Shown piece by piece: positions 23,317 through 30,968 of a stretch of DNA of 33,046 nucleotides. The notes under the pieces were generated by a model. The model made no database searches. It was not told where the DNA came from and saw only the letters and a program-made list of their open reading frames with translations. Position 1 is the stretch's first letter. Each line of letters starts with the position of its first letter. The stretch is taken from the NCBI GenBank assembly GCA_028720205.1, contig JAQYLE010000078.1, positions 1-33,046 on the forward strand, in the 5' to 3' direction. A program made the translations under genes and the position numbers. The DNA is from Clostridia bacterium. Its GTDB lineage: Bacteria; Bacillota; Clostridia; Christensenellales; Borkfalkiaceae.

Positions 23317-23341
23317 TAAAACTTTAATAGGAAGAAAAAAA

Positions 23342-24205
23342 TTGGAATTTGAATACGGCGGAAAAACATACGGAATCGAGATCAAAAAGGTAGGTCAGGA
23401 GCATTGCTTGCCGAGAAAAAAGAGCGAACTGCGTCGGAAACGGTATCATTCACTGCATTTCGTTTTACACGGTTTCGGAACATTGCACAGCGGTGAAAAC
23501 AAAATATCATTGGGAAGAGGAAACGCTTTTTTACTGTATGCGAACGAGGAATATACATATTATCCCAATGCCGTAGATCCGTGGTCGTATATTTGGGTGG
23601 ATTTTTACGGGGAGGAGTTGGACGAACTGTTCGAAGCCTGCGGCTTTACAAGGGAAAAGCCGTATGTACGGATGACGGATTCGGCGGAACTGATAGACCT
23701 GCTCAAACAGTTGGTGGAAAAATATAACGGAAGCGACGTACAGTCTATGGTATGTTCCGCCTATACGCTGTTGGTATTCGGTCGGTTGATCGAGTATAAA
23801 AACCGCTATCTGAAAGTCAGCGAACGCGGGTCGGTGTTTTTCAAACAGTTCAGGGATATCATCGACTATATAAACAATAATTACCGTATGAATCTGACGC
23901 TCGAACAGATAGCGGAAGATATGTGCGTATCGGAACGGCAACTTATTTATATGTTCCGCAGCAATATAGAGATGACGCCGATCAACTACATCAATAAGTT
24001 CCGCATCTCAAACGCCTGTGAATTGTTAAAACGAGACGATCTGAAAGTCGAGGAGATCGCGGAAATGGTAGGAATCGAGGACGAAAAGTATTTTACGCGG
24101 ATGTTTACGAAATGGAAAGGGGTAAGTCCGCGGGAATATAGAAAGGTTTGTAAAGACGACGATCCGTTCGACTGGCTGAAAGAAAAAAATATCGATTTCA
24201 GATAA
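23342..24205 (+). CDS. AraC-family transcriptional regulator
   Basis: A 287-aa regulator. The N-terminal ~1-150 is a cupin-like sugar-sensing domain (YHSLHFVLHGFGTL, LGRGNAFLLYANEEYTYYPN, WSYIWVDFYG). The C-terminal double helix-turn-helix occupies ~182-268: LEQIAEDMCVSERQLIYMF and then VEEIAEMVGIEDEKYFTRMF, ending in the AraC signature KGVSPREYRK. The start is TTG at 23342 with AGGAAG upstream. It precedes the importer and glycosidase genes in the same direction and is their likely activator in response to a glycan-derived sugar. Confidence 0.93.
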   Translation: MEFEYGGKTYGIEIKKVGQEHCLPRKKSELRRKRYHSLHFVLHGFGTLHSGENKISLGRGNAFLLYANEEYTYYPNAVDPWSYIWVDFYGEELDELFEACGFTREKPYVRMTDSAELIDLLKQLVEKYNGSDVQSMVCSAYTLLVFGRLIEYKNRYLKVSERGSVFFKQFRDIIDYINNNYRMNLTLEQIAEDMCVSERQLIYMFRSNIEMTPINYINKFRISNACELLKRDDLKVEEIAEMVGIEDEKYFTRMFTKWKGVSPREYRKVCKDDDPFDWLKEKNIDFR

Positions 24206-24316
24206 AAAATGTTTTGAAACGTGATAGAGGGTGTAGAAACTCGTTTTATTATATCGGAATTGGTAGGCGAAAGCCGTAACCTTAAATATATATAAATAAA
24301 TATAAGGAGTTAAACT

Positions 24317-26119
24317 ATGAAGAAACTTAAAAAAATTATGTCGGCAATGGTTTGCGGAGCGCTCGCGGGCTGTATGACATTAGGACTTGTTGCCTGCGGC
24401 GGGGGCAAAGGTTCGGGCGAAATCGATTTTTGGTATTCGACCTCCGTGCCAAACGGCAGAATTATCAGCGAAATGATAGAAGCTTATAATAACGGACAGG
24501 GGAAAGAGGACGGCGTAAAGGTTACGGGCGATAACCGCGGGCAGATCGGCAGAACGGATTTTATGGTGGATCCGCCCAACGTCGTAATGTTGACCGATGC
24601 TGAATTTAAGCAATTTGCAGTAGAGGACTACTATCTTGATTTAACGCAATTTTACGAGGAAATGCCGGGAAGCTATAAGGAGGAGGAAATCCCCGCTTCC
24701 TTTTCGCGGGCGTTTCGCATCGATAAAGAGGATGATGCAAACGGTAAACGCATGGCGGGGGAGGGCGCGGCGATTCAGGGAATTCCGTTCGGCGCCAATC
24801 CCATGGTGCTTTATTACAGCAAAAGCGTGTTCGAAAATTCGGGGATCAAAATCGTTTCCTGCGAGGAAAAGAATCTCGCAACAAAGTATCCCGGATTGCA
24901 GCCGCACGGCTATGCGGAATACACTGCCGAAAACGGCGCAAAGCCTCCCGTAGAGGGTGCGACGGCAAGCGAAAATCTTGCGGGCGAACAGGTATATAAA
25001 ATTTTTAATAATCTCATTCCCATGAATTGGGAGGAATACCGCTATCTCAGCAAATGCTTCACTACGTCGTATAACGAAGAATCTCCTACGGATTACGGGA
25101 GTATGATGCACCATTGGTTTTCGATGGGTTGGTCGGTCGGCGGCGATTGCGTTGGATACGACGGCGAGAAATATACATTCACGGCGCTCGACGATTCGGA
25201 TAACTATCTCGTTACGGCGCAGGACGGCGTTACGGTAAACGGCAGACATTATGCGGCGGGCGAGGTCGTGCGGTACGAGGACAAGGTGCAGCAATCGGAT
25301 ATTGCCACCATGTCCGGTTTGCACATTCTGCCCTCGCAGGGAACAGCCATGAGAGAATTCATCAACTTTACCGTCCCGCGGGAAAAGACGGGCGGCATGG
25401 TTGCAACGGGTTACGGCGTGTCCTCGGGAATGAACGAAGCGATTGACGCTTTATATAGCGCGGCGAACAGGGTTGCCATGGCGTCGGGCACGCTCGGTCA
25501 GACGACTACCTTGGAGGTTTCCTATAAAGGGCAATACGATATTATGTTCCCTTCGCAGTGGCGGGAGTATAAGGGCGGCAGCGTGTATTATACGGGCGAA
25601 GAAACGTTTGCGAACGAATACCTCAAAGTCATCGGCAAGCAATACGGCGGATCGGTTTACACGGGCGAACTCGATAAAGACGCCGTGAGCGGCGTTCCGT
25701 TCGTCGGGCGGCAAACGGGATATGCCACGTTTTATACATTGCTCATTCCCGAAAATTCCGACTCTGAAAATTACGAGGCGGCGTGGAAGTTTATCCGCTG
25801 GGCGGCGAGCGAGGAAGGACAGAAAATTTATATGAAAACGGGCAACGTGCCCAACCAGAGCGTGCTTGCGTTGAGCGACGAATTTGCAGCGCTTGGCGGA
25901 GACCGCAATTTCCGTGCGGCGGCGATGGCGGCGCAGGGCGCGGAAATCGGCGACTGGGCGTATTTCAACAACGGCGCCTGGGTAGATAAATGGGCGGGCA
26001 ATTTTAATCAGGCGCTTCGGCTCGGTTATTCCACGCCCGAAAAGTTCATGCAGGATTTTGCAGGCATAGCCAATAACGATATCGGAAAGGTTTCCATCGT
26101 CATGAACGGGAGGTGGTAA
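24317..26119 (+). CDS. ABC sugar-importer substrate-binding lipoprotein
   Basis: A 600-aa extracellular solute-binding protein (family 1 type). The signal peptide ends in lipobox LVAC with lipidated C27, followed by a Gly/Ser linker. The mature part begins EIDFWYSTSVPNGR, typical of CUT1 sugar-binding proteins. The C-terminal GYATFYTLLIP and AAWKFIRWAASEEGQ segments are the family's hinge-region motifs. At ~570 mature residues it is much longer than the usual ~400, suggesting a large oligosaccharide ligand. AAGGAG lies 8 nt before the ATG. A weak promoter (TTGGTA, 17 bp, TAAATA) is possible near 24265-24295. The stop is 2 bp from the first permease start. Confidence 0.92.
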   Translation: MKKLKKIMSAMVCGALAGCMTLGLVACGGGKGSGEIDFWYSTSVPNGRIISEMIEAYNNGQGKEDGVKVTGDNRGQIGRTDFMVDPPNVVMLTDAEFKQFAVEDYYLDLTQFYEEMPGSYKEEEIPASFSRAFRIDKEDDANGKRMAGEGAAIQGIPFGANPMVLYYSKSVFENSGIKIVSCEEKNLATKYPGLQPHGYAEYTAENGAKPPVEGATASENLAGEQVYKIFNNLIPMNWEEYRYLSKCFTTSYNEESPTDYGSMMHHWFSMGWSVGGDCVGYDGEKYTFTALDDSDNYLVTAQDGVTVNGRHYAAGEVVRYEDKVQQSDIATMSGLHILPSQGTAMREFINFTVPREKTGGMVATGYGVSSGMNEAIDALYSAANRVAMASGTLGQTTTLEVSYKGQYDIMFPSQWREYKGGSVYYTGEETFANEYLKVIGKQYGGSVYTGELDKDAVSGVPFVGRQTGYATFYTLLIPENSDSENYEAAWKFIRWAASEEGQKIYMKTGNVPNQSVLALSDEFAALGGDRNFRAAAMAAQGAEIGDWAYFNNGAWVDKWAGNFNQALRLGYSTPEKFMQDFAGIANNDIGKVSIVMNGRW

Positions 26120-26121
26120 GA

Positions 26122-27081
26122 ATGGAGGAAAAGACTGCCGTTTTACAAACGGAGCAATCGCGTTCTTCCGTAAAGCCGCCCGAAAAGAAAAAAAGGAAAT
26201 TTCGTAAAAGCTGGATCATGTGCTGGATCGGCGTGGCGATCCCGCTTATCGGATTTGTCGTATTCAACGCTTATCCGATCGTCGTATCGTTGCAGGCGAT
26301 GTTTTCGTCGATGAAATTCGGCAAGCTCGATACCATGAAATGGAACAACTTTGCCAATTTCAAAATGCTGATAGGCGATACTAAGCTGCTTTCGGCAATT
26401 AAGGTCACGTTGATTTTGGCGGCGGCGCAGTTCTTTTCGCTCGGTATCGCCCTGATGATTGCGGCGTTTTTGAGTCAAAACGTAAAGGGAACGAGGATTT
26501 TTCAAACGCTGTACTTCGTTCCGTACATCTGTTCCACGGTTGCGGTTTCTATCATGTGGGGGAACGTCTTCGATTTGAACGGCGTTTTGAATGCGATTTT
26601 CGGTACGCATATTCAGTGGCTGAACAATTTGGAAAATCCCTCCACGCTTACTTGGGCGATTTTTACCACAATCATATGGCAGGCACCGGGATACGGGATC
26701 GTTATGTATTGCTCGGCGTTTAAGGCAATCAGCCCGTCGCTCTACGAGGCGGCAGAGCTCGACGGCGCGAACGCCTGGCACAAATTCCGCTATATCACGC
26801 TACCCGGCGTTTCGTCCATTACGTTCTTTTTGATCTTGGCGGGATTTATGGCAGGGCTTCTCACATTCGACGCAGCCACGGTGCTCGCGCCCATGACCTG
26901 GGATAACTTTGCAGGCCCCGAAGACGCAGGACTTACCATTATGTACTATATCTACAACACGGGCGTGAAAAACGGAGAAATGGGCTATGCGTCGATCCTG
27001 AGCTGGCTGCTCTTTATCATCATGGTGATTCCCTCCGTGTTCCTCGTAAAAAAGCGGCTCGTGGCGATGGAGGATAATTGA
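26122..27081 (+). CDS. ABC sugar-importer permease, MalF/UgpA type
   Basis: A 319-aa inner-membrane permease. A Lys/Arg-rich cytosolic N-terminus (~1-27) is followed by six predicted helices. The cytoplasmic EAA loop reads YEAAELDGANAWHKFRYITL; its Glu-Ala-Ala...Gly pattern is where the ATPase docks. The ATG at 26122 follows GGAGGTGG, which overlaps the binding-protein stop region. It pairs with the next permease to form the CUT1 channel for oligosaccharides. The ATPase is not encoded in the window. Confidence 0.93.
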   Translation: MEEKTAVLQTEQSRSSVKPPEKKKRKFRKSWIMCWIGVAIPLIGFVVFNAYPIVVSLQAMFSSMKFGKLDTMKWNNFANFKMLIGDTKLLSAIKVTLILAAAQFFSLGIALMIAAFLSQNVKGTRIFQTLYFVPYICSTVAVSIMWGNVFDLNGVLNAIFGTHIQWLNNLENPSTLTWAIFTTIIWQAPGYGIVMYCSAFKAISPSLYEAAELDGANAWHKFRYITLPGVSSITFFLILAGFMAGLLTFDAATVLAPMTWDNFAGPEDAGLTIMYYIYNTGVKNGEMGYASILSWLLFIIMVIPSVFLVKKRLVAMEDN

Positions 27082-27083
27082 GT

Positions 27084-28013
27084 ATGGAAAATACCGAAAA
27101 AATTTCCTCTGCGGAAAAACGAAAGAGCATTCCCGTTGCAAAGATACTTGCCTACGTCGTGCAGATCGTCTATACCGTGTTTTTGTTTTTGCCCTTTCTG
27201 ATCGTTCTATGTACGGCGTTCAAAACGGACGCGGAGATCGTGGAAATGGGAAAAACGAACGGATATACCCTATTCCCGAAGACGTGGAGTTTGGAAGGCT
27301 TTCAGATGGCGATGTCCACGAGTTCGGAATATAACGCGATAAACGGCGTACCTTCGCTCATCATCGGCTTTTTCAACAGCCTGTGGCAGACGTTAATCCC
27401 TTTGGTCGGCGGGCTTCTCGTTTCGGCGTTTGCGGCGTTCATGTATTCGAAGTATCGTTTTCCGGGACGTAAGACGCTGTTTATGATCACGGTGACCACG
27501 ATGATGCTGCCGCTCGGCGCCTTCGGCTTTGTCAGTTATCTCTTTTATGCAAGTATCGGCTGGGTGGGAAGCAAAGGCGTGCTCGCCATTCTTATTCCGG
27601 GAATGTTCGGGGGCGCGGGAACGGTGTTCTTTTTAAGATCGTATTTCGACAGCGCGATTTCGAACGAAATATTGGAGGCGGCGAAGATTGACGGTGCAAG
27701 CGATTTCAAAATCTTTTTCATGATGATCTTACCGCTTGCAAAGCCCGCGATCATCTCGCAGTTTTTGTTCGGGTTTGTCGGCGGTTACAACAACTATGCT
27801 TCGGCGCTGATGTATCTGTACCGCGATAAGAGCATGTGGAACTTGCAGCTTGCATTGTCGGAATTGGTGAAAATCGGTTCGCAATCCGAAGGCGGCTACG
27901 TGAATATGCAATGCGCGGCGTCGATCATGGCTCTTTTACCGCTCGTTGCGCTGTACGTCGGCGTGCAGAAGTATTTCATCGAGGGTATTACGATCGGCGG
28001 CGGAAAAGAATAA
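27084..28013 (+). CDS. ABC sugar-importer permease, MalG/UgpE type
   Basis: A 309-aa second permease, with six hydrophobic segments. The EAA loop reads ILEAAKIDGASDFKIFF, followed by LPLAKPA, as in MalG-type subunits. It starts at ATG 27084, 2 bp after the preceding stop, with GGAGGA upstream, so the two are translationally close-coupled. Its C-terminus, YFIEGITIGGGKE, is the typical CUT1 ending (the FxxGxTxGAVKG-like motif). Together with the MalF-type subunit it forms the transmembrane heterodimer. Confidence 0.93.
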   Translation: MENTEKISSAEKRKSIPVAKILAYVVQIVYTVFLFLPFLIVLCTAFKTDAEIVEMGKTNGYTLFPKTWSLEGFQMAMSTSSEYNAINGVPSLIIGFFNSLWQTLIPLVGGLLVSAFAAFMYSKYRFPGRKTLFMITVTTMMLPLGAFGFVSYLFYASIGWVGSKGVLAILIPGMFGGAGTVFFLRSYFDSAISNEILEAAKIDGASDFKIFFMMILPLAKPAIISQFLFGFVGGYNNYASALMYLYRDKSMWNLQLALSELVKIGSQSEGGYVNMQCAASIMALLPLVALYVGVQKYFIEGITIGGGKE

Positions 28014-28027
28014 TAGGAGGAAAGAAA

Positions 28028-29881
28028 ATGAAAAAATTTAAAATTGCAACCTTGGCGATTGCCGTCTGTATGTCGGCGGTGATGCTGTGCGCCTGCGGGA
28101 GTGAAACGGTAAAAAAGGTTGCTTACGAGCTTCCGTATTACGACGGAACGACGCGCAGAGATTTCGACACGCAGGATAAGCCCTATTTTAACACCGAGCT
28201 TTGGCGTAGAAATTCGAGTTTGAAGGAGGGCGCCGACGTTCAGATTTTGGACGACACGGCGCGGACGGGTTATTATTACGCCTATTCCACGGGTTATAAT
28301 TATTATTACTCGAAGGACCTCGAAAATTGGAATTTCGGAGCGAACTTCTACGACCTCGAAGGCTTGGCGGGTTCCGACAGGCTGTGGGCGCCCGAGGTGG
28401 TTTATAACGAGGACGACCAAACCTATTATGCGTTTTTAGTGGTGTATCCCACGCCCGATAAGGAATATGAAGCGGTTACTGCGCCCCAGCATATGCCTAT
28501 TATCGCAACGTCGAAGGATCCGCGCGGACCCTTTAAGCCGCTCGTCTTCGAGGACAGAAACCCCGACTATCCGCAATGGTACGCAAAATATTGTTTCTTC
28601 GATATGAAGCAATACAAGGCGGCGTACGAGGCGTTAAATCTTCCCGTAAGCGACCCTTCCGCCTGGGAAAAGATTTATACGCTGGACGGCGGGATCGTCG
28701 ATCCCGGTTGGATGCGCGCGTTCGATTTCAGTCCCTTTGAGGATCCCGATACGGGCAAGAAGTATTTGTATTGGAGCCAATCGCCCGGCGGCACGGCGGC
28801 GGTGGAGATGATCGATTGGACGACGCCCGATTGGAGCACCTTTCAGGTGGTTGCAACGGCGCTGTATTACACCGTAGACGATTATATAAAGGCAACGAAC
28901 GGCGATCCTTCGATCGAAAAAGTCTATTACGAGACCTTGGGTGCCTACTGTAACGAGGGGCCGTTCGTCTATAAGCATAACGGAAAGTATTATCTCACGT
29001 TCTCGATCGGGTCGGGCGACACGGGCAATTACAGCGTCATGCAGGCGATAGCAGATAGCCCGCTCGGACCTTTCCGCAAGCTTACGGACGCGGAAAACGG
29101 ATTTATCGTGAGTAGCGACCTCGGCTCGAATCGCGGCGTAAGCGGTCCCGGTCACCATTCCTTTATCCGCACGAAGGACGGCAAGGGCGATGAAAAGCTA
29201 CTAATGTGCTATCACGCGCAAAAGAGCGTGTATTCGGAGGGCTGGGGAAGATGTATGCGCTTCGACGAAATCAAATGGGTGGAAACGCAGGGGATAGACG
29301 GCGAAACGTTCGACGTGATGCACTTAAATGGTCCCACGATTACCGTGCAGCCTACGTTCGGCGTGGGTAGAGAGGTGGGCGATATCACCTCGCGCGTGAA
29401 GAGCGCAACGCTCGTACGCGGAACGGTAAAGGAGGGCAGTGCCGATAACCTTATCGACGGGCTCATTCCCACTTTCGTGAAAATGAATCAGGCGTTCGAG
29501 AATAAGTATGTTAAGGAAACGGAAATTTCCGTAACCTCAACGTTCGAGCTGGAATTCGAAAGCGAGCAGGAACTCCGCGCGCTCATGATCTACAATTCCA
29601 AAAACACCGAAAAGGCGTTTGCGAAAATCAAGGATATCGCGTTTATTTCGGAAAACAACGGCGCGGAACGGATCAATTATATCAAGGAGCTCGAAGTCGA
29701 CAAAGCGGCAAGTTATTTCTTCGACGTTCGCAATGACCGTTACGACGGGATTCAACGTTGCAGTAACGTCTATGCGGAGTTCGATCCGATTAAGGTAAAG
29801 AAGATCCGCTTTACGGTGGAATTGCCCGAAGGGCAGGAGCGGGCGGCTATCGGCGAAGTCGTCGTTCTCGGAAAATATTAA
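28028..29881 (+). CDS. GH43-like glycoside hydrolase lipoprotein
   Basis: A 617-aa protein. The signal peptide ends in LCAC, with C23 as lipid anchor. The five-bladed propeller (~45-440) shows GH43-type blades: YYYAYSTGYNYYYSKDLENW, LWAPEVVYNEDDQTYYAF (120-137), GGIVDPGW...FEDPDTGKKYLYWS (~221-250), and YCNEGPFVYKHNGKYYLTFS with the probable acid E310. VSGPGHHSF is a further family motif. The base is probably an early Asp that I cannot fix. A C-terminal ~470-617 beta domain (GSADNLIDGLIPTFV; ALMIYNSKN; KKIRFTVELP) resembles F5/8-type carbohydrate-binding modules. Likely substrates are arabinan or arabinoxylan side chains. AGGAGG precedes the ATG; the gene follows the importer by 14 bp. Confidence 0.85.
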   Translation: MKKFKIATLAIAVCMSAVMLCACGSETVKKVAYELPYYDGTTRRDFDTQDKPYFNTELWRRNSSLKEGADVQILDDTARTGYYYAYSTGYNYYYSKDLENWNFGANFYDLEGLAGSDRLWAPEVVYNEDDQTYYAFLVVYPTPDKEYEAVTAPQHMPIIATSKDPRGPFKPLVFEDRNPDYPQWYAKYCFFDMKQYKAAYEALNLPVSDPSAWEKIYTLDGGIVDPGWMRAFDFSPFEDPDTGKKYLYWSQSPGGTAAVEMIDWTTPDWSTFQVVATALYYTVDDYIKATNGDPSIEKVYYETLGAYCNEGPFVYKHNGKYYLTFSIGSGDTGNYSVMQAIADSPLGPFRKLTDAENGFIVSSDLGSNRGVSGPGHHSFIRTKDGKGDEKLLMCYHAQKSVYSEGWGRCMRFDEIKWVETQGIDGETFDVMHLNGPTITVQPTFGVGREVGDITSRVKSATLVRGTVKEGSADNLIDGLIPTFVKMNQAFENKYVKETEISVTSTFELEFESEQELRALMIYNSKNTEKAFAKIKDIAFISENNGAERINYIKELEVDKAASYFFDVRNDRYDGIQRCSNVYAEFDPIKVKKIRFTVELPEGQERAAIGEVVVLGKY

Positions 29882-29893
29882 GGAGGGAAGAAG

Positions 29894-30928
29894 ATGAAAA
29901 AGTTTACGGCAATCACGCTCGGCGCGATGATGGCTGCCATGTCGCTCGGAGTTCTTGCGGGTTGCGGCGGTTTGCAGGCAAAGGGTCCGCAGTACGAGTA
30001 CACGGTGATCGAATCGGATAAAGATTATAGTTTTGATAAGGAAATTCCCGTCATCGACGGAAACGTAAAGATTGACGGAAAATTCGATGAGAGTTTTTAC
30101 GGCGAATCGCGCAATTGGTTCAAGGGGCACAAGGTCTTTAACAATGAGGAGGGAACGCTGGACGTAACCACTTATTTTTCCAAATCGGGCATCGTGGTGG
30201 CGGCAAAGTTCCGCGATAGTCGCCCTGTTGTTTACAGCGAGAACGTCGCGACCGGTAACAGTAGCTGCGTGAACTGTTATTTTTCGGTCGATTCAAAGAG
30301 TAATCCCAACTACGGTGTGTACGAGGTAGAGTGTTCGGCAGGCAATGTGCTCAGTATCAATTTAATGACGTCGTACGGGATAAAAGTAATAGAAAGGGAG
30401 CCGGGCGACGCCTATTCCGCCGTCGTGCGGTACGGGAGTATTTCCAAGGGCGAGTGCTTCGGATACGACGTAGAATATTTTATGGCGTGGTCGCTGTTCG
30501 GCTTGGAGGCGCGTCCTGAGCTCGTCTATCTCAATCCTACCATGATTTCGGCGAGACTCAACGAGGAAAACATTCTCGAAAGCGGCGCCGACAGAACGTG
30601 GTATAACTTCGGTTATAATCAGTCGCCCCAAATTTCCATTTGGGGGTCGTACAATCAAGGGTACTCGTTCGATAGAGACGGCTTTATCAGTAATAAAATC
30701 ACGATTCAAGCCACGGGCGGAAAGGTAACCGAGGAATGGGGTTACGACTGGTGTTTAACGGGCGATACCGTGAACTTTAACGTAACGCCGGATGCGGGGA
30801 AGGAGCTTGCTTCAATTACCGTAAACGGCAGGGATGTAACGGGCGAGGTAAAGAAAAATATTCTCTCCGTTCATTGCAACGGCGACATCGAAATCAACGC
30901 GACGTTTGCCGAAAAACAGGCTCAGTGA
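29894..30928 (+). CDS. Surface lipoprotein with CBM9/DOMON-like domain
   Basis: A 344-aa protein. The signal peptide ends LAGC, with C24 as lipid anchor. The region ~50-235 begins IPVIDGNVKIDGKFDESFY, a pattern of CBM9-like/DOMON beta-sandwich domains, with LDVTTYFSKSGIVVAAKFRDS following. The C-terminal ~260-340 (TGDTVNFNVTPDAGKELASI, TVNGRDVT, FAEKQ) resembles the bacterial beta-repeat of cell-surface proteins. No catalytic motif is recognised, so it probably captures polysaccharide at the surface for the neighbouring GH43 enzyme and importer. GGAGGG lies before the ATG, 12 bp after the GH43 stop. Confidence 0.8.
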   Translation: MKKFTAITLGAMMAAMSLGVLAGCGGLQAKGPQYEYTVIESDKDYSFDKEIPVIDGNVKIDGKFDESFYGESRNWFKGHKVFNNEEGTLDVTTYFSKSGIVVAAKFRDSRPVVYSENVATGNSSCVNCYFSVDSKSNPNYGVYEVECSAGNVLSINLMTSYGIKVIEREPGDAYSAVVRYGSISKGECFGYDVEYFMAWSLFGLEARPELVYLNPTMISARLNEENILESGADRTWYNFGYNQSPQISIWGSYNQGYSFDRDGFISNKITIQATGGKVTEEWGYDWCLTGDTVNFNVTPDAGKELASITVNGRDVTGEVKKNILSVHCNGDIEINATFAEKQAQ

Positions 30929-30968
30929 AACGCTTGCGTTTCAAAAAAATATTTTAAGGAGTAGGACA

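Larger units (their letters stand above)
22966..23341 (+). other. Gene-free junction between the island and the glycan locus
   Basis: 376 bp with no convincing ORF. It holds AT-rich debris after the ADP-ribosylglycohydrolase remnant (22966-23078), a hairpin terminator, a G9 homopolymer around 23157-23165, then a promoter and two palindromes that belong to the AraC gene. Confidence 0.6.
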